DNA of 27,780 nt, taken from Dorea_D sp963559605 (GTDB lineage Bacteria > Bacillota > Clostridia > Lachnospirales > Lachnospiraceae). Every line of letters begins with the position of its first letter. The stretch's first letter is position 1. A program made the position numbers and the translations under genes. The DNA lies in contig CAUWLL010000034.1 of NCBI GenBank assembly GCA_963559605.1, forward strand, positions 1-27,780, read 5' to 3'. The notes beneath the pieces are model-generated. The model worked only from the letters and a program-made list of their open reading frames with translations. It searched no databases and was not told the origin of the DNA. Shown piece by piece: positions 8,396 to 15,588 of the stretch.

Positions 8396-8437
8396 TTTGT
8401 TCGTTTAAAAATATTTCAACTATATATTTGTTCGTTT
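8396..8437. promoter_or_regulatory. Paired 11-bp elements, candidate DeoR operator
   Basis: TTTGTTCGTTT occurs at 8396-8406 and again at 8427-8437, both followed by runs of A. The copies are 31 bases apart, about three helical turns. They lie between the divergent promoters of the dehydrogenase operon and the DeoR gene. DeoR-family repressors often bind repeated sites near their own gene, so this is the natural candidate; binding itself is inferred. Confidence 0.5.
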
Positions 8438-8450
8438 TAAAACATCTCTC

Positions 8451-8479
8451 TTGTGTTTTAATTTTTAACCTGTTAAAAT
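8451..8479 (+). promoter_or_regulatory. Putative promoter of the DeoR regulator gene
   Basis: TTGTGT (8451-8456) and TAAAAT (8474-8479) are separated by 17 bases, with the start codon 42 bases further on. Both hexamers deviate from consensus, so this is a moderate prediction. Confidence 0.4.
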
Positions 8480-8521
8480 AAAATATCGGAAAACATATGT
8501 TATACGAGGGAGAGCATAATC

Positions 8522-9316
8522 ATGAAAAAAAACAGACACGCTAAGATCATAGAATTATTAGAAAACCGGATGGTGTGTACCTCAAAAGAATTATCAGAAC
8601 TGTTAAATTGCAGCGAAATGACTATACGAAGAGACTTGAACGAGTTGGAATCCATGAACCTGATCCACCGAAAACACGGATGTGCATTTTTGGTAAAATC
8701 TGCAAAGCCCAATTATTTCCATGAGCAAATTGATGAACAGCATTACGAAAAAGAAGCTATTGCCAAAGCCGCATTGCAATTTGTGCATCCTTATAATGTA
8801 ATTTGTATTGATTCCGGCACAACCGCACATACTTTCTCGCGATTTCTTCCTGATAATATTCCGTTGTCTGTCATAACGCCAAATCTAATGACAGCCTTAG
8901 AACTGTCCAATAAAGAAAACATTCAAACATATATGGTTGGCGGAATGCTCTATCACCGCACAAAATCTATCATGACAGACTCGGCAGAATCCATGGCTCA
9001 GCATCCGGCAGACGTAGCTTTTATCTCCGCCCGTGCTTTCCGGATTCCGGGCGGCGCCTTTGAACATACCTACCCGCTTGTAGAGACAAAAAAAGCTTTA
9101 GTATCACTGGCTCGAAAGGTCATACTGCTCATTGACTATACAAAATGCGAACATACCTCTCTTTGTAACTCCGTACCACTAAATCGGATTGATGTAATTA
9201 TTACTGACAACAAAACTTCTCCGGAAATTATTCAGAAAGCAGCCGGACTTGGGAAAGAAGTTATCATTGTTGATCCTGAAACTTCAAAAATCATACATCA
9301 TTATAATAAAATGTAA
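8522..9316 (+). CDS. DeoR-family transcriptional regulator
   Basis: A 264-residue cytoplasmic repressor. The N-terminal winged helix-turn-helix (about 1-60) has the family motif SEMTIRRDLNELE. The C-terminal DeoR sensor domain contains VICIDSGTTAHTFS and a later VILLIDYTKCEHTS. This domain is related to the ribose-5-phosphate isomerase fold and usually binds a phosphorylated sugar. A GAGGGAG ribosome binding site precedes the ATG. It is transcribed away from the dehydrogenase operon and is most likely its regulator, sensing the phosphorylated product of the operon's FGGY kinase. That effector assignment is inference from gene order. Confidence 0.92.
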   Translation: MKKNRHAKIIELLENRMVCTSKELSELLNCSEMTIRRDLNELESMNLIHRKHGCAFLVKSAKPNYFHEQIDEQHYEKEAIAKAALQFVHPYNVICIDSGTTAHTFSRFLPDNIPLSVITPNLMTALELSNKENIQTYMVGGMLYHRTKSIMTDSAESMAQHPADVAFISARAFRIPGGAFEHTYPLVETKKALVSLARKVILLIDYTKCEHTSLCNSVPLNRIDVIITDNKTSPEIIQKAAGLGKEVIIVDPETSKIIHHYNKM

Positions 9317-9339
9317 AAACCGCCTGTTTGGCGGTTTTT
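9315..9339. terminator. Bidirectional rho-independent terminator
   Basis: A perfect 10-bp stem, AAAAACCGCC / GGCGGTTTTT, with a TGTTT loop. It starts inside the stop codon of the DeoR gene and also lies just after the convergent lipoprotein gene. T runs on both sides allow it to end both transcripts. Confidence 0.9.
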
Positions 9340-9346
9340 CTCCTTC

Positions 9347-10132
9347 TTACTTTGTTTCCTCAGATTTCTCTGTGTACTTACAACGGTCTGTAAGCCATGC
9401 GCGTACATTATCCCGGATGACCATCTCTCGCATTTCTTCTTCCGACACTGCTTTCAAAAGAAGTTCTACATTCGTAAATTTATACTCTTTCGCATACTCT
9501 TCCAATGCTGTCTGAAACGCTTCCTCAGTCGGCTTTAATCCATACTTGTCTGCAATTAAATTTGCCACCAGCTCCTGTTTGAGTGTAGCCTCAGCCGCTT
9601 CATTCAAATCTGCGTCTGTAAGCTTGATTGTCTCTAAGTATTCTTTATATTCCATCTTTGCCTGAGCAGCATATCCTTCATACAGATCTACCAGTCCCTG
9701 CTTCACTTCCTTCAATCTGTCTTTTGGATATTGTTTCACTTCACTGTTATCCATTACTTTTTCCCACACGCGAGTTTCTTCTTCCTTACGTGCAGCCTCT
9801 TCTTTTGTACTTTCAATCTGCTTTTTCAATTCATTTCTATACTGCTCTACCGTCTCTGCCGTATCAGACATTGTTTCCTTCACGATCTCATCTGTGATCG
9901 GCGTATCTGCCGGCAAATCATGTTGCGCTACATACCCCTCCATCATATGATTTACCACTTTATCGACATCTTCCTCTGTCACTTCAGAAACTTTTGCCTT
10001 CTCTATCTCAACTCCCTGATAATTTTCCACTGTCACATACTCATTCGATAACTTTTTAGGGCCTGAACCTGCACACCCCACGAGCGAAAATACTGCTAAA
10101 ACTACACCCATTGTCAAAATACTTTTTTTCAT
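9347..10132 (-). CDS. Secreted lipoprotein resembling the trigger factor C-terminal (chaperone) domain
   Basis: This 261-residue protein has a lipoprotein signal peptide (lipobox LVGC, Cys20), so it should be anchored outside the membrane. The mature part starts with LSNEYVTVENYQGVEIEK and EVTEEDVDK, resembling the trigger factor segment just before its PPIase domain. It then passes directly to a helical region that resembles the trigger factor C-terminal arms (TVEQYRNELKKQIES, TDADLNEAAEATLKQEL, MREMVIRDNVRAWL). Both the N-terminal ribosome-binding domain and the PPIase domain appear to be missing. A role as an extracytoplasmic chaperone, similar in idea to SurA or PrsA, is inferred. It follows the polyol dehydrogenase by 115 bases on the same strand; whether it is cotranscribed is unclear. 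Confidence 0.7.
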   Translation of the reverse strand: MKKSILTMGVVLAVFSLVGCAGSGPKKLSNEYVTVENYQGVEIEKAKVSEVTEEDVDKVVNHMMEGYVAQHDLPADTPITDEIVKETMSDTAETVEQYRNELKKQIESTKEEAARKEEETRVWEKVMDNSEVKQYPKDRLKEVKQGLVDLYEGYAAQAKMEYKEYLETIKLTDADLNEAAEATLKQELVANLIADKYGLKPTEEAFQTALEEYAKEYKFTNVELLLKAVSEEEMREMVIRDNVRAWLTDRCKYTEKSEETK

Positions 10133-10162
10133 AATCCTATCCCTTTTCTGTCTAAAAGTAGT

Positions 10163-10230
10163 GGGGACAGCCTCACACCTCAGATCGGACTGCCCCCCGT
10201 ATAAAGTAAGAGCGAATTCTCTCTTTATAC
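10163..10230 (-). other. Two stem-loops between the dehydrogenase and lipoprotein genes
   Basis: GTATAAAG...CTTTATAC (10199-10230) forms an 8-bp stem extended by AGAG/CTCT past a 2-base bulge. A second stem pairs the segment at 10163-10170 with 10190-10197, 8 bp including one G-U pair when read on the minus strand. Neither is followed by a strong U-run, so they may be a weak terminator or an mRNA processing/stability element at the end of the block B operon. Confidence 0.4.
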
Positions 10231-10247
10231 CATTATTAATGTCAGAA

Positions 10248-11294
10248 TTATACCATCTTAATCACAGATTTTACAACCTCATCTTTGTGCTCTAAGCTAT
10301 ATACAATTCCTTCAATACACTGGTCAAACGGGAACTCGTGAGACACAATGTCTTTCACCGGGATCAAACCGGAAGATACCGCCTGGATTGCCTGCGGCCA
10401 AATATTTCTATAACGATATACAGAGTAAATCGTTCCCTCCATTGCATTAAGTGTTGCAATATCAAGTTCAAGTACCGGCTCCGGTGATACGCCTGTAAGG
10501 GTTACTTTTCCTGCACGTTTGATCAAACGGCAAGACTGTAATGTAGTAATACGGTTTCCGGCACACTCATATACAAGGTCTGCACCGCCGCCCGGCAGTG
10601 TTTTCGCAAAGTCTTCAATGCTTTCTCTCGTGCTGTTGAACACTCTTGTAGCGCCAACCTCCAGTGCTTTTTCCAAACGTTTATCCATAACGTCAGCTAC
10701 ATAGATCTCGCTGACTCCACGAGCTTTCAATGCCATAATTGTACAAAGTCCGATACATCCGCTTCCAAGTACGATCGCATTCTGACCAACCTGTGCATTT
10801 GACAATGCGACACCGTGCATACCTACTGCTAATGGCTCGATCATCGCGCCTTCTAAAGTACTCATATTCTCCGGAAGTTTATAACACATAGACGCATCAT
10901 GTACACAGTACTCTGCATTTACGCCGTCTCTCTCATGAGGGATGGCAAGCATCTTAATATCTTTACACAAGTTATAATTTCCTTTACGACAATCTTCACA
11001 TTTTCCACACGGAACGGCCGGCTCAATAGAAACTTTATCTCCAACCTCGAATCCTTCTACACCTTCACCGATCGCAGTCACAACTCCGCCCGGCTCATGT
11101 CCAAGTGCAAGAGGTCCGTCCAATGTCCAGTTTGCAAGCTGTCCTTCCTGATAGAAATGAAGATCAGAACCGCACACACCTACATACTCCAATTTAATCT
11201 GAAGCTCGCCTTTTCCAGGCTGTGGAATATCACGCTCTACCCATTCCAATTGCTGTTTTCCAGTTAACACACAAACTTTCATTTTTCCTTCCAT
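10248..11294 (-). CDS. Zinc-dependent polyol (sorbitol/xylitol-type) dehydrogenase
   Basis: A 348-residue medium-chain dehydrogenase that should oxidise a secondary alcohol of a polyol to a ketose with NAD+. The catalytic Zn site is visible as Cys41 in VCGSDLHF, His66-Glu67 in GHEPGG, and the later IEPLAVG glutamate. The structural Zn cysteines are Cys96, Cys99, Cys102 and Cys110 in PCGKCEDCRKGNYNLC. The cofactor fold is VLGSGCIGL, with an aspartate after the second strand (YVADVMDK) suggesting NAD over NADP. An internal ATG (11282, MKVCVLTG) is also preceded by a purine-rich site, so the start may be four codons later. It is the last metabolic gene after the kinase, 28 bases downstream, and provides the ketose for that kinase if the imported substrate is a polyol. 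Confidence 0.88.
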   Translation of the reverse strand: MEGKMKVCVLTGKQQLEWVERDIPQPGKGELQIKLEYVGVCGSDLHFYQEGQLANWTLDGPLALGHEPGGVVTAIGEGVEGFEVGDKVSIEPAVPCGKCEDCRKGNYNLCKDIKMLAIPHERDGVNAEYCVHDASMCYKLPENMSTLEGAMIEPLAVGMHGVALSNAQVGQNAIVLGSGCIGLCTIMALKARGVSEIYVADVMDKRLEKALEVGATRVFNSTRESIEDFAKTLPGGGADLVYECAGNRITTLQSCRLIKRAGKVTLTGVSPEPVLELDIATLNAMEGTIYSVYRYRNIWPQAIQAVSSGLIPVKDIVSHEFPFDQCIEGIVYSLEHKDEVVKSVIKMV

Positions 11295-11322
11295 AGTTAT
11301 TTACCTCTTTTCTCGAAAATTA

Positions 11323-12804
11323 TTATTTTGTTAATATTGTTTTTACCGCATTTTTCCAGCCGTCATACTTCTTATCCCTGATGTTTTTGTCCATCTTAGG
11401 CTCGTATTTTTTACGATTCAGCTTCTCAAAGATCGTTTCATCCCACACGCCCAGTGCAAGTCCGGCGGCATAAGCAGGTCCGATTCCTGACAATTCCTCT
11501 GAATCCGGTACCTGAACATCCGCTTCTACAATATCACTTTGGAACTGCATCAAATAAGGATTTTTGGTAGGACCTCCATCTACACGAAGTTCTCCTACTT
11601 TTACTCCAGCATCCTCGCTCATGGCTTTTACAATATCTGTAATCTGGTATGCGATACACTCCACACCGGCTCTTACCACTTCGGCCTTACCTGTTGTTCT
11701 TGTCATCCCCACGATCGCCGCGGTTGCATGACTGTCCCAATACGGCGCTCCAAGTCCAGAAAATGCAGGGATTAAATATAAGGAGTCGTCCTGTACCGCT
11801 TCTTCCGCCAAAGTCCCGGTTTCTCCCGGAGAATCGATCAGCTTTAAATCATCCTTAAGCCATGTAATAACCGCACCTGTATAGTTCAAGTTTCCTTCTA
11901 ATACATAGTTTACTTTTCCGCTCATACTCCACGCAAGGGAGGTAACTACTCCGTGTGTGCTGAGTACCGGTTCTTCCCCAATGTTCATCATGATCGAAGA
12001 ACCCGTTCCATATGTAGACTTGATCATACCCGGTTTTAAACATCCCTGACCAAATAAGGAACCATGTGAATCTCCCAACACGCCATGGATCGGTATCGGA
12101 TTCGGAAGAAGTCCTTCAAAATCTGTTTCTCCAAAATCTGAATCTGAATCACACACTTCTGCAAGATTTTTCACATCAATCCCAAATAATCCACAGATTG
12201 TTTCGTCCCATTTTAAATCAAAGATATTAAAAAGCTGTGTTCTGGATGCATTGGAATAGTCCGTTTTATATGATTTCCCACCCGTCAGCTTATAGATCAG
12301 CCAACTGTCTATCGTGCCGTGACAAATTTCACCTTTTTTTGCTTTCTCTCTTGCGCCTTCTATATTCTCCAGTATCCAGGCAATCTTAGATGCAGGAAAA
12401 TAGGGAGACAGGTTCATTCCTGTTTTCTTTCGAATCTCCTCTGCTTTCCCCATCTTTTCTACACGCTCGCAAATATCTACGGCTCTGGCGCATTGCCATA
12501 CAATCGCCTGACCGATGGGTTCTTCGGTAATTTTATCCCATGCAAGAGATGTTTCTCTCTGGTTACTGATTCCAACGCCTTCAATCTTCGTTTTATCAAT
12601 TCCGGCCTCTTTTATCAGGCGTGTCACAACCTCTATCGTGTTGTTATATATTTCGGATGGGTTATGTGAAACCCATCCTTTGTCATTGATAATCTGCTCA
12701 TGTGACTTATCTGTACGCTTGATGAGGTTTCCACTCTCATCGAAAAGAAGCGCTTTTGTTCCTTGCGTACTCTGGTCAATACTGATCATGTATTTTTCTG
12801 CCAT
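11323..12804 (-). CDS. Glycerol-kinase-like FGGY kinase with altered substrate pocket
   Basis: A 493-residue FGGY kinase that by eye aligns almost without gaps to glycerol kinase (SIDQSTQGTK, SNQRETSLAWD, AIVWQ, PYFPASKIAWIL, FSGLGAPYWD). Of the glycerol contacts known from E. coli GlpK, Arg83, Glu84, Trp103, Tyr135 and Asp245 are present at the same numbers. Gln246 is Ser (GDSHGSLFGQ instead of GDQQ) and Phe270 is Ser (YGTGSS). It is therefore probably not a glycerol kinase but acts on another small polyol or ketose. Its ATG directly follows the TAA of the transketolase C subunit, and the polyol dehydrogenase follows it. The context suggests phosphorylation of a ketose that the split transketolase then uses. 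Confidence 0.8.
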   Translation of the reverse strand: MAEKYMISIDQSTQGTKALLFDESGNLIKRTDKSHEQIINDKGWVSHNPSEIYNNTIEVVTRLIKEAGIDKTKIEGVGISNQRETSLAWDKITEEPIGQAIVWQCARAVDICERVEKMGKAEEIRKKTGMNLSPYFPASKIAWILENIEGAREKAKKGEICHGTIDSWLIYKLTGGKSYKTDYSNASRTQLFNIFDLKWDETICGLFGIDVKNLAEVCDSDSDFGETDFEGLLPNPIPIHGVLGDSHGSLFGQGCLKPGMIKSTYGTGSSIMMNIGEEPVLSTHGVVTSLAWSMSGKVNYVLEGNLNYTGAVITWLKDDLKLIDSPGETGTLAEEAVQDDSLYLIPAFSGLGAPYWDSHATAAIVGMTRTTGKAEVVRAGVECIAYQITDIVKAMSEDAGVKVGELRVDGGPTKNPYLMQFQSDIVEADVQVPDSEELSGIGPAYAAGLALGVWDETIFEKLNRKKYEPKMDKNIRDKKYDGWKNAVKTILTK

Positions 12805-13734
12805 TTACACCAACTCCATTGCTTTCTTAGCGATACCTTCTGCATTCATTCCATAGTAGTCGAAAACTTCTTTCGACGTTCCAGTGATCACAGGTGCATC
12901 CGGGAGCGCTATGTTCACAACCTTCTTCGGGCAGCTACTTCCTACTACCTGGCTTACCATAGAACCAAGTCCGCCGTATGGTGCATGCTCTTCTACGCTG
13001 ATCACAGCTTTTGCATTCTCTGCCGCCTTGATGATCGCCGCCTCGTCCAACGGTTTCACGCAGTACATATCTACCACGGTTGCCCCGATCCCTTTTTCTT
13101 TCAGGAGTTTCGCTGCTTCCGCCGCAGGTTTTACCATTTCCCCGCAGGCAATGATCGCCACGTCTGTTCCCTCACAGATGACCGTCGCTTTATCCATTTC
13201 AAACGGCACATTGCCTTCTTCGTATACATCATCCACTGCATTTCTTCCCACACGGATATAGGCAGGTTTTTCATCTTTTATCAGTTCTTTCATCAGGCAT
13301 TCTGTCTGCAATCTGTCACTTGGAAGATACACTCTCATATTCGGTACCGCACACATTGCCGCTATGTCCTGCGCAGAGTGGTGGCTCATTCCCAACGCTC
13401 CGTAACTGACTCCTCCCGAAATCCCGATGAGTTTTACATTGGTGTTAGAGTATGCCACATCTACTTTGCACTGCTCATAACTTCTTGTGGATAAGAAACA
13501 TGCCGGAGATGCTGCATACGGCTTTTTCCCGCATTTTGCAAGACCCGCGGAAATACTTACCAGATTCTGCTCTGCAATCCCCGTCTCCACAAACTGCTCC
13601 GGAAGCTCCTTTGCAAATCCGGTGAAGGATGCGCTTCCTCTGGAATCGCTGCAAAGTGCCACAATGTCTTTGTCTTTCTTTCCTGCTTCTACCAATACGT
13701 CACAGATAACCTGTTTATTTGCAATCTTTCCCAT
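12805..13734 (-). CDS. Split transketolase, C-terminal subunit (pyrimidine-binding half)
   Basis: A 309-residue second half of a transketolase, which needs the preceding N-terminal subunit. The TPP-activating glutamate is Glu55 in TGIAEQN, and the C-terminal transketolase domain starts near residue 185. Compared with yeast transketolase numbering, the histidine equivalent to His481 is kept (His118). The equivalents of His469 and Asp477, which contact the donor sugar, are Ser106 and Leu114 in the segment ISGGVSYGALGMSHHS. The second copy in this window keeps both. A changed ketose donor or acceptor is therefore likely. Its start shares one base with the stop of the N subunit (TAATG), and the kinase follows with no gap. 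Confidence 0.88.
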   Translation of the reverse strand: MGKIANKQVICDVLVEAGKKDKDIVALCSDSRGSASFTGFAKELPEQFVETGIAEQNLVSISAGLAKCGKKPYAASPACFLSTRSYEQCKVDVAYSNTNVKLIGISGGVSYGALGMSHHSAQDIAAMCAVPNMRVYLPSDRLQTECLMKELIKDEKPAYIRVGRNAVDDVYEEGNVPFEMDKATVICEGTDVAIIACGEMVKPAAEAAKLLKEKGIGATVVDMYCVKPLDEAAIIKAAENAKAVISVEEHAPYGGLGSMVSQVVGSSCPKKVVNIALPDAPVITGTSKEVFDYYGMNAEGIAKKAMELV

Positions 13735-14561
13735 TATTTCGCAGCCTCCTTCTTTTCTTTCAAATCCTTTCTGATCTGAGCCAGTTCCTCTTCGTTTGGA
13801 ACCTTGTGATGCCAGTTTGCTTTATCCTCCATCACAGAAGAACCTTTCCCTTTGATCGTGTTGGCAATGAGTACCGTCGGTTTTCCTTTCGTTTCTTTTG
13901 CCTCTTCAAATGCTGCCCTTAACTGGTCTATGTCATTTCCGTCTGCCACATCGATGACATGCCATCCGAAAGAAGCGAATCTCTCATGAAGGTCATCATG
14001 CGCCATAACCTCTTCGGTATTCCCGGAAATCTGAAGACGGTTTCTGTCCACGACTGCACAAAGGTTATCCAGTTTATAATGGCTTCCAGCCATGACACCT
14101 TCCCACACAGAGCCCTCTGCCAGTTCACCGTCACCCATAACTGTGTATACTCTGTAGTCCTGACGGTTCATCTTTCCTGCAAGAGCCATTCCCACACAAA
14201 CCGGGAGCCCGTGTCCCAAAGACCCGGAGTTCATCTCGATTCCCGGAAGCTTGTTATTCGGATGTCCGATATATTTAGAGCCGAATTTGCTGAAATTTGC
14301 AATGACATCGTCTCTGTCTAAGAAACCTTTCTTTGCAAGGACCGCATAGTAAGCCTCTACCGAATGTCCTTTGCTCATAACGAATTTATCACGATCCGGA
14401 TCCTCCATGTTCTCAGGACTAACGTTCATCTGCTCGAAATAAAGTTCTGTCAAAATCTCCATGACACTCATGTCTCCGCCGATGTGTCCGGCTTTTCCCG
14501 ACATAATGATGTCAAGGGTATCTTCTCTGAGTTCATAAGCTAATGCTTTTAAATTTTCCAT
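13734..14561 (-). CDS. Split transketolase, N-terminal subunit (TPP pyrophosphate-binding half)
   Basis: A 275-residue first half of transketolase. It carries the TPP/Mg motif beginning GDGELAEGSVWE (143-154) and three histidines of the transketolase pocket: His26 (SGKAGHIGG), His66 (SKGHS) and His100 (IGHP). With the downstream subunit it should move a two-carbon ketol unit between phosphorylated sugars. The start at 14561 follows GGAAGG. It lies 30 bases after the permease gene, tying the enzyme to the ribose-type importer. The segment KYIGHPNNKLPGIEMNSGS differs from the GHPDMKKTPGIEMTSGS of the second copy, again suggesting a separate specificity group. Confidence 0.9.
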   Translation of the reverse strand: MENLKALAYELREDTLDIIMSGKAGHIGGDMSVMEILTELYFEQMNVSPENMEDPDRDKFVMSKGHSVEAYYAVLAKKGFLDRDDVIANFSKFGSKYIGHPNNKLPGIEMNSGSLGHGLPVCVGMALAGKMNRQDYRVYTVMGDGELAEGSVWEGVMAGSHYKLDNLCAVVDRNRLQISGNTEEVMAHDDLHERFASFGWHVIDVADGNDIDQLRAAFEEAKETKGKPTVLIANTIKGKGSSVMEDKANWHHKVPNEEELAQIRKDLKEKKEAAK

Positions 14562-14591
14562 AACTTCTATCCTTCCCGCCTGATTTTTGGC

Positions 14592-15575
14592 CTATTTACG
14601 TTTAATAATACGTGCGAATTTATCACGCATTACAGGGTTTTCTTTAATCGCGTCAATCGTTACCGCTACGAGCACAACTCCACCGGTAACAACTGTCTCC
14701 CAGTAGGAAGATACACGAAGCAATGTAATAGATGTAGATACTGTACTGTTAAGAAGTCCACCGATTACAGTACCGATCACTCCACCAATACCACCTGTCA
14801 TAGATGTTCCTCCGAGTACGGAAGCTGAAATTGTCGGGTTTACCCAGTTCGCTCCGATCGATGCCTGGAAAGATGCCAACTTACATGTCATCATGACTCC
14901 GGCAATCGCTGCCAAAAGACCACTTAAGCAATATACTAAAACTTCTACTCTCTCCGTCTTGATACCTACGATTTTTGCACAGTTTCTATTACCGCCAAGA
15001 GCATAGACATGCCGTCCGAATTTTGTAAATTTCAACATCACTGCAAGAGCAGCACAAATAACCAACATGATAATAACAATCGTAGGAAGGAAACCGCCAA
15101 GTACTCCGTTTGCAAGGAACTGCGCTTCCTCCGGAACTCCGACGATAGGTGTTCCTTTCGTTACAATATATACAATACCTTTGTAAATTTCTCCGGTTGC
15201 CAGTGTTACGATAAACGGAGTCAGACGAAGATGTGCAATAAACATACCATTTATCATACCAAGTACAAATCCAACTGCGCAGGAAATCAGAATAGAAATC
15301 CATGGATTCATTCCCTGTTCGATCATAAGCTTTGCAGCCACCATACTGGACACAGAGCCAACTGCTGCTACAGAAAGATCGATACCACCCGTCAAAAGCA
15401 CAAGTGTCTGACCAAAGCTGACAATAATAATGAAGGATGCCGCTCTTGTCAATGTACTGACGTTATATGCCGTCCAGAAGTTACCTGTCATAATATGTAC
15501 TACGATACCTGCAAGAATTGTTACGATCAAAACCATTCCCGCAGTGGATTTAAAGAAATCGATTATTTTTTTCAT
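14592..15575 (-). CDS. Sugar ABC transporter permease, ribose (RbsC) family
   Basis: A 327-residue integral membrane protein with many hydrophobic helices. It has the family signature FGQTLVLLTGGIDLSVAAVGS near residues 54-75 and the conserved ALGGNRNCAKIVGI loop that contacts the ATPase. It forms the channel of a CUT2-type importer, working with the ATPase encoded 13 bases upstream and the binding protein before that. A strong AGGAGG ribosome binding site precedes the ATG. The transported sugar or polyol cannot be told from sequence, but the genes downstream suggest a polyol or ketose. Confidence 0.92.
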   Translation of the reverse strand: MKKIIDFFKSTAGMVLIVTILAGIVVHIMTGNFWTAYNVSTLTRAASFIIIVSFGQTLVLLTGGIDLSVAAVGSVSSMVAAKLMIEQGMNPWISILISCAVGFVLGMINGMFIAHLRLTPFIVTLATGEIYKGIVYIVTKGTPIVGVPEEAQFLANGVLGGFLPTIVIIMLVICAALAVMLKFTKFGRHVYALGGNRNCAKIVGIKTERVEVLVYCLSGLLAAIAGVMMTCKLASFQASIGANWVNPTISASVLGGTSMTGGIGGVIGTVIGGLLNSTVSTSITLLRVSSYWETVVTGGVVLVAVTIDAIKENPVMRDKFARIIKRK

Positions 15576-15588
15576 TATTGCTTACCTC

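Noticed and set aside
11323..12804. Annotation as plain glycerol kinase (glpK)
   Set aside because: Two of the seven known glycerol-contact positions are substituted and the gene context is transketolase plus polyol dehydrogenase, so only a glycerol-kinase-like call is justified.
12763..13494. 243-codon open frame on the plus strand
   Set aside because: It lies entirely antisense to the transketolase C subunit and kinase start, has a Cys/His/Phe-rich composition typical of a reverse-complement shadow, and has no ribosome binding site or recognisable domain.
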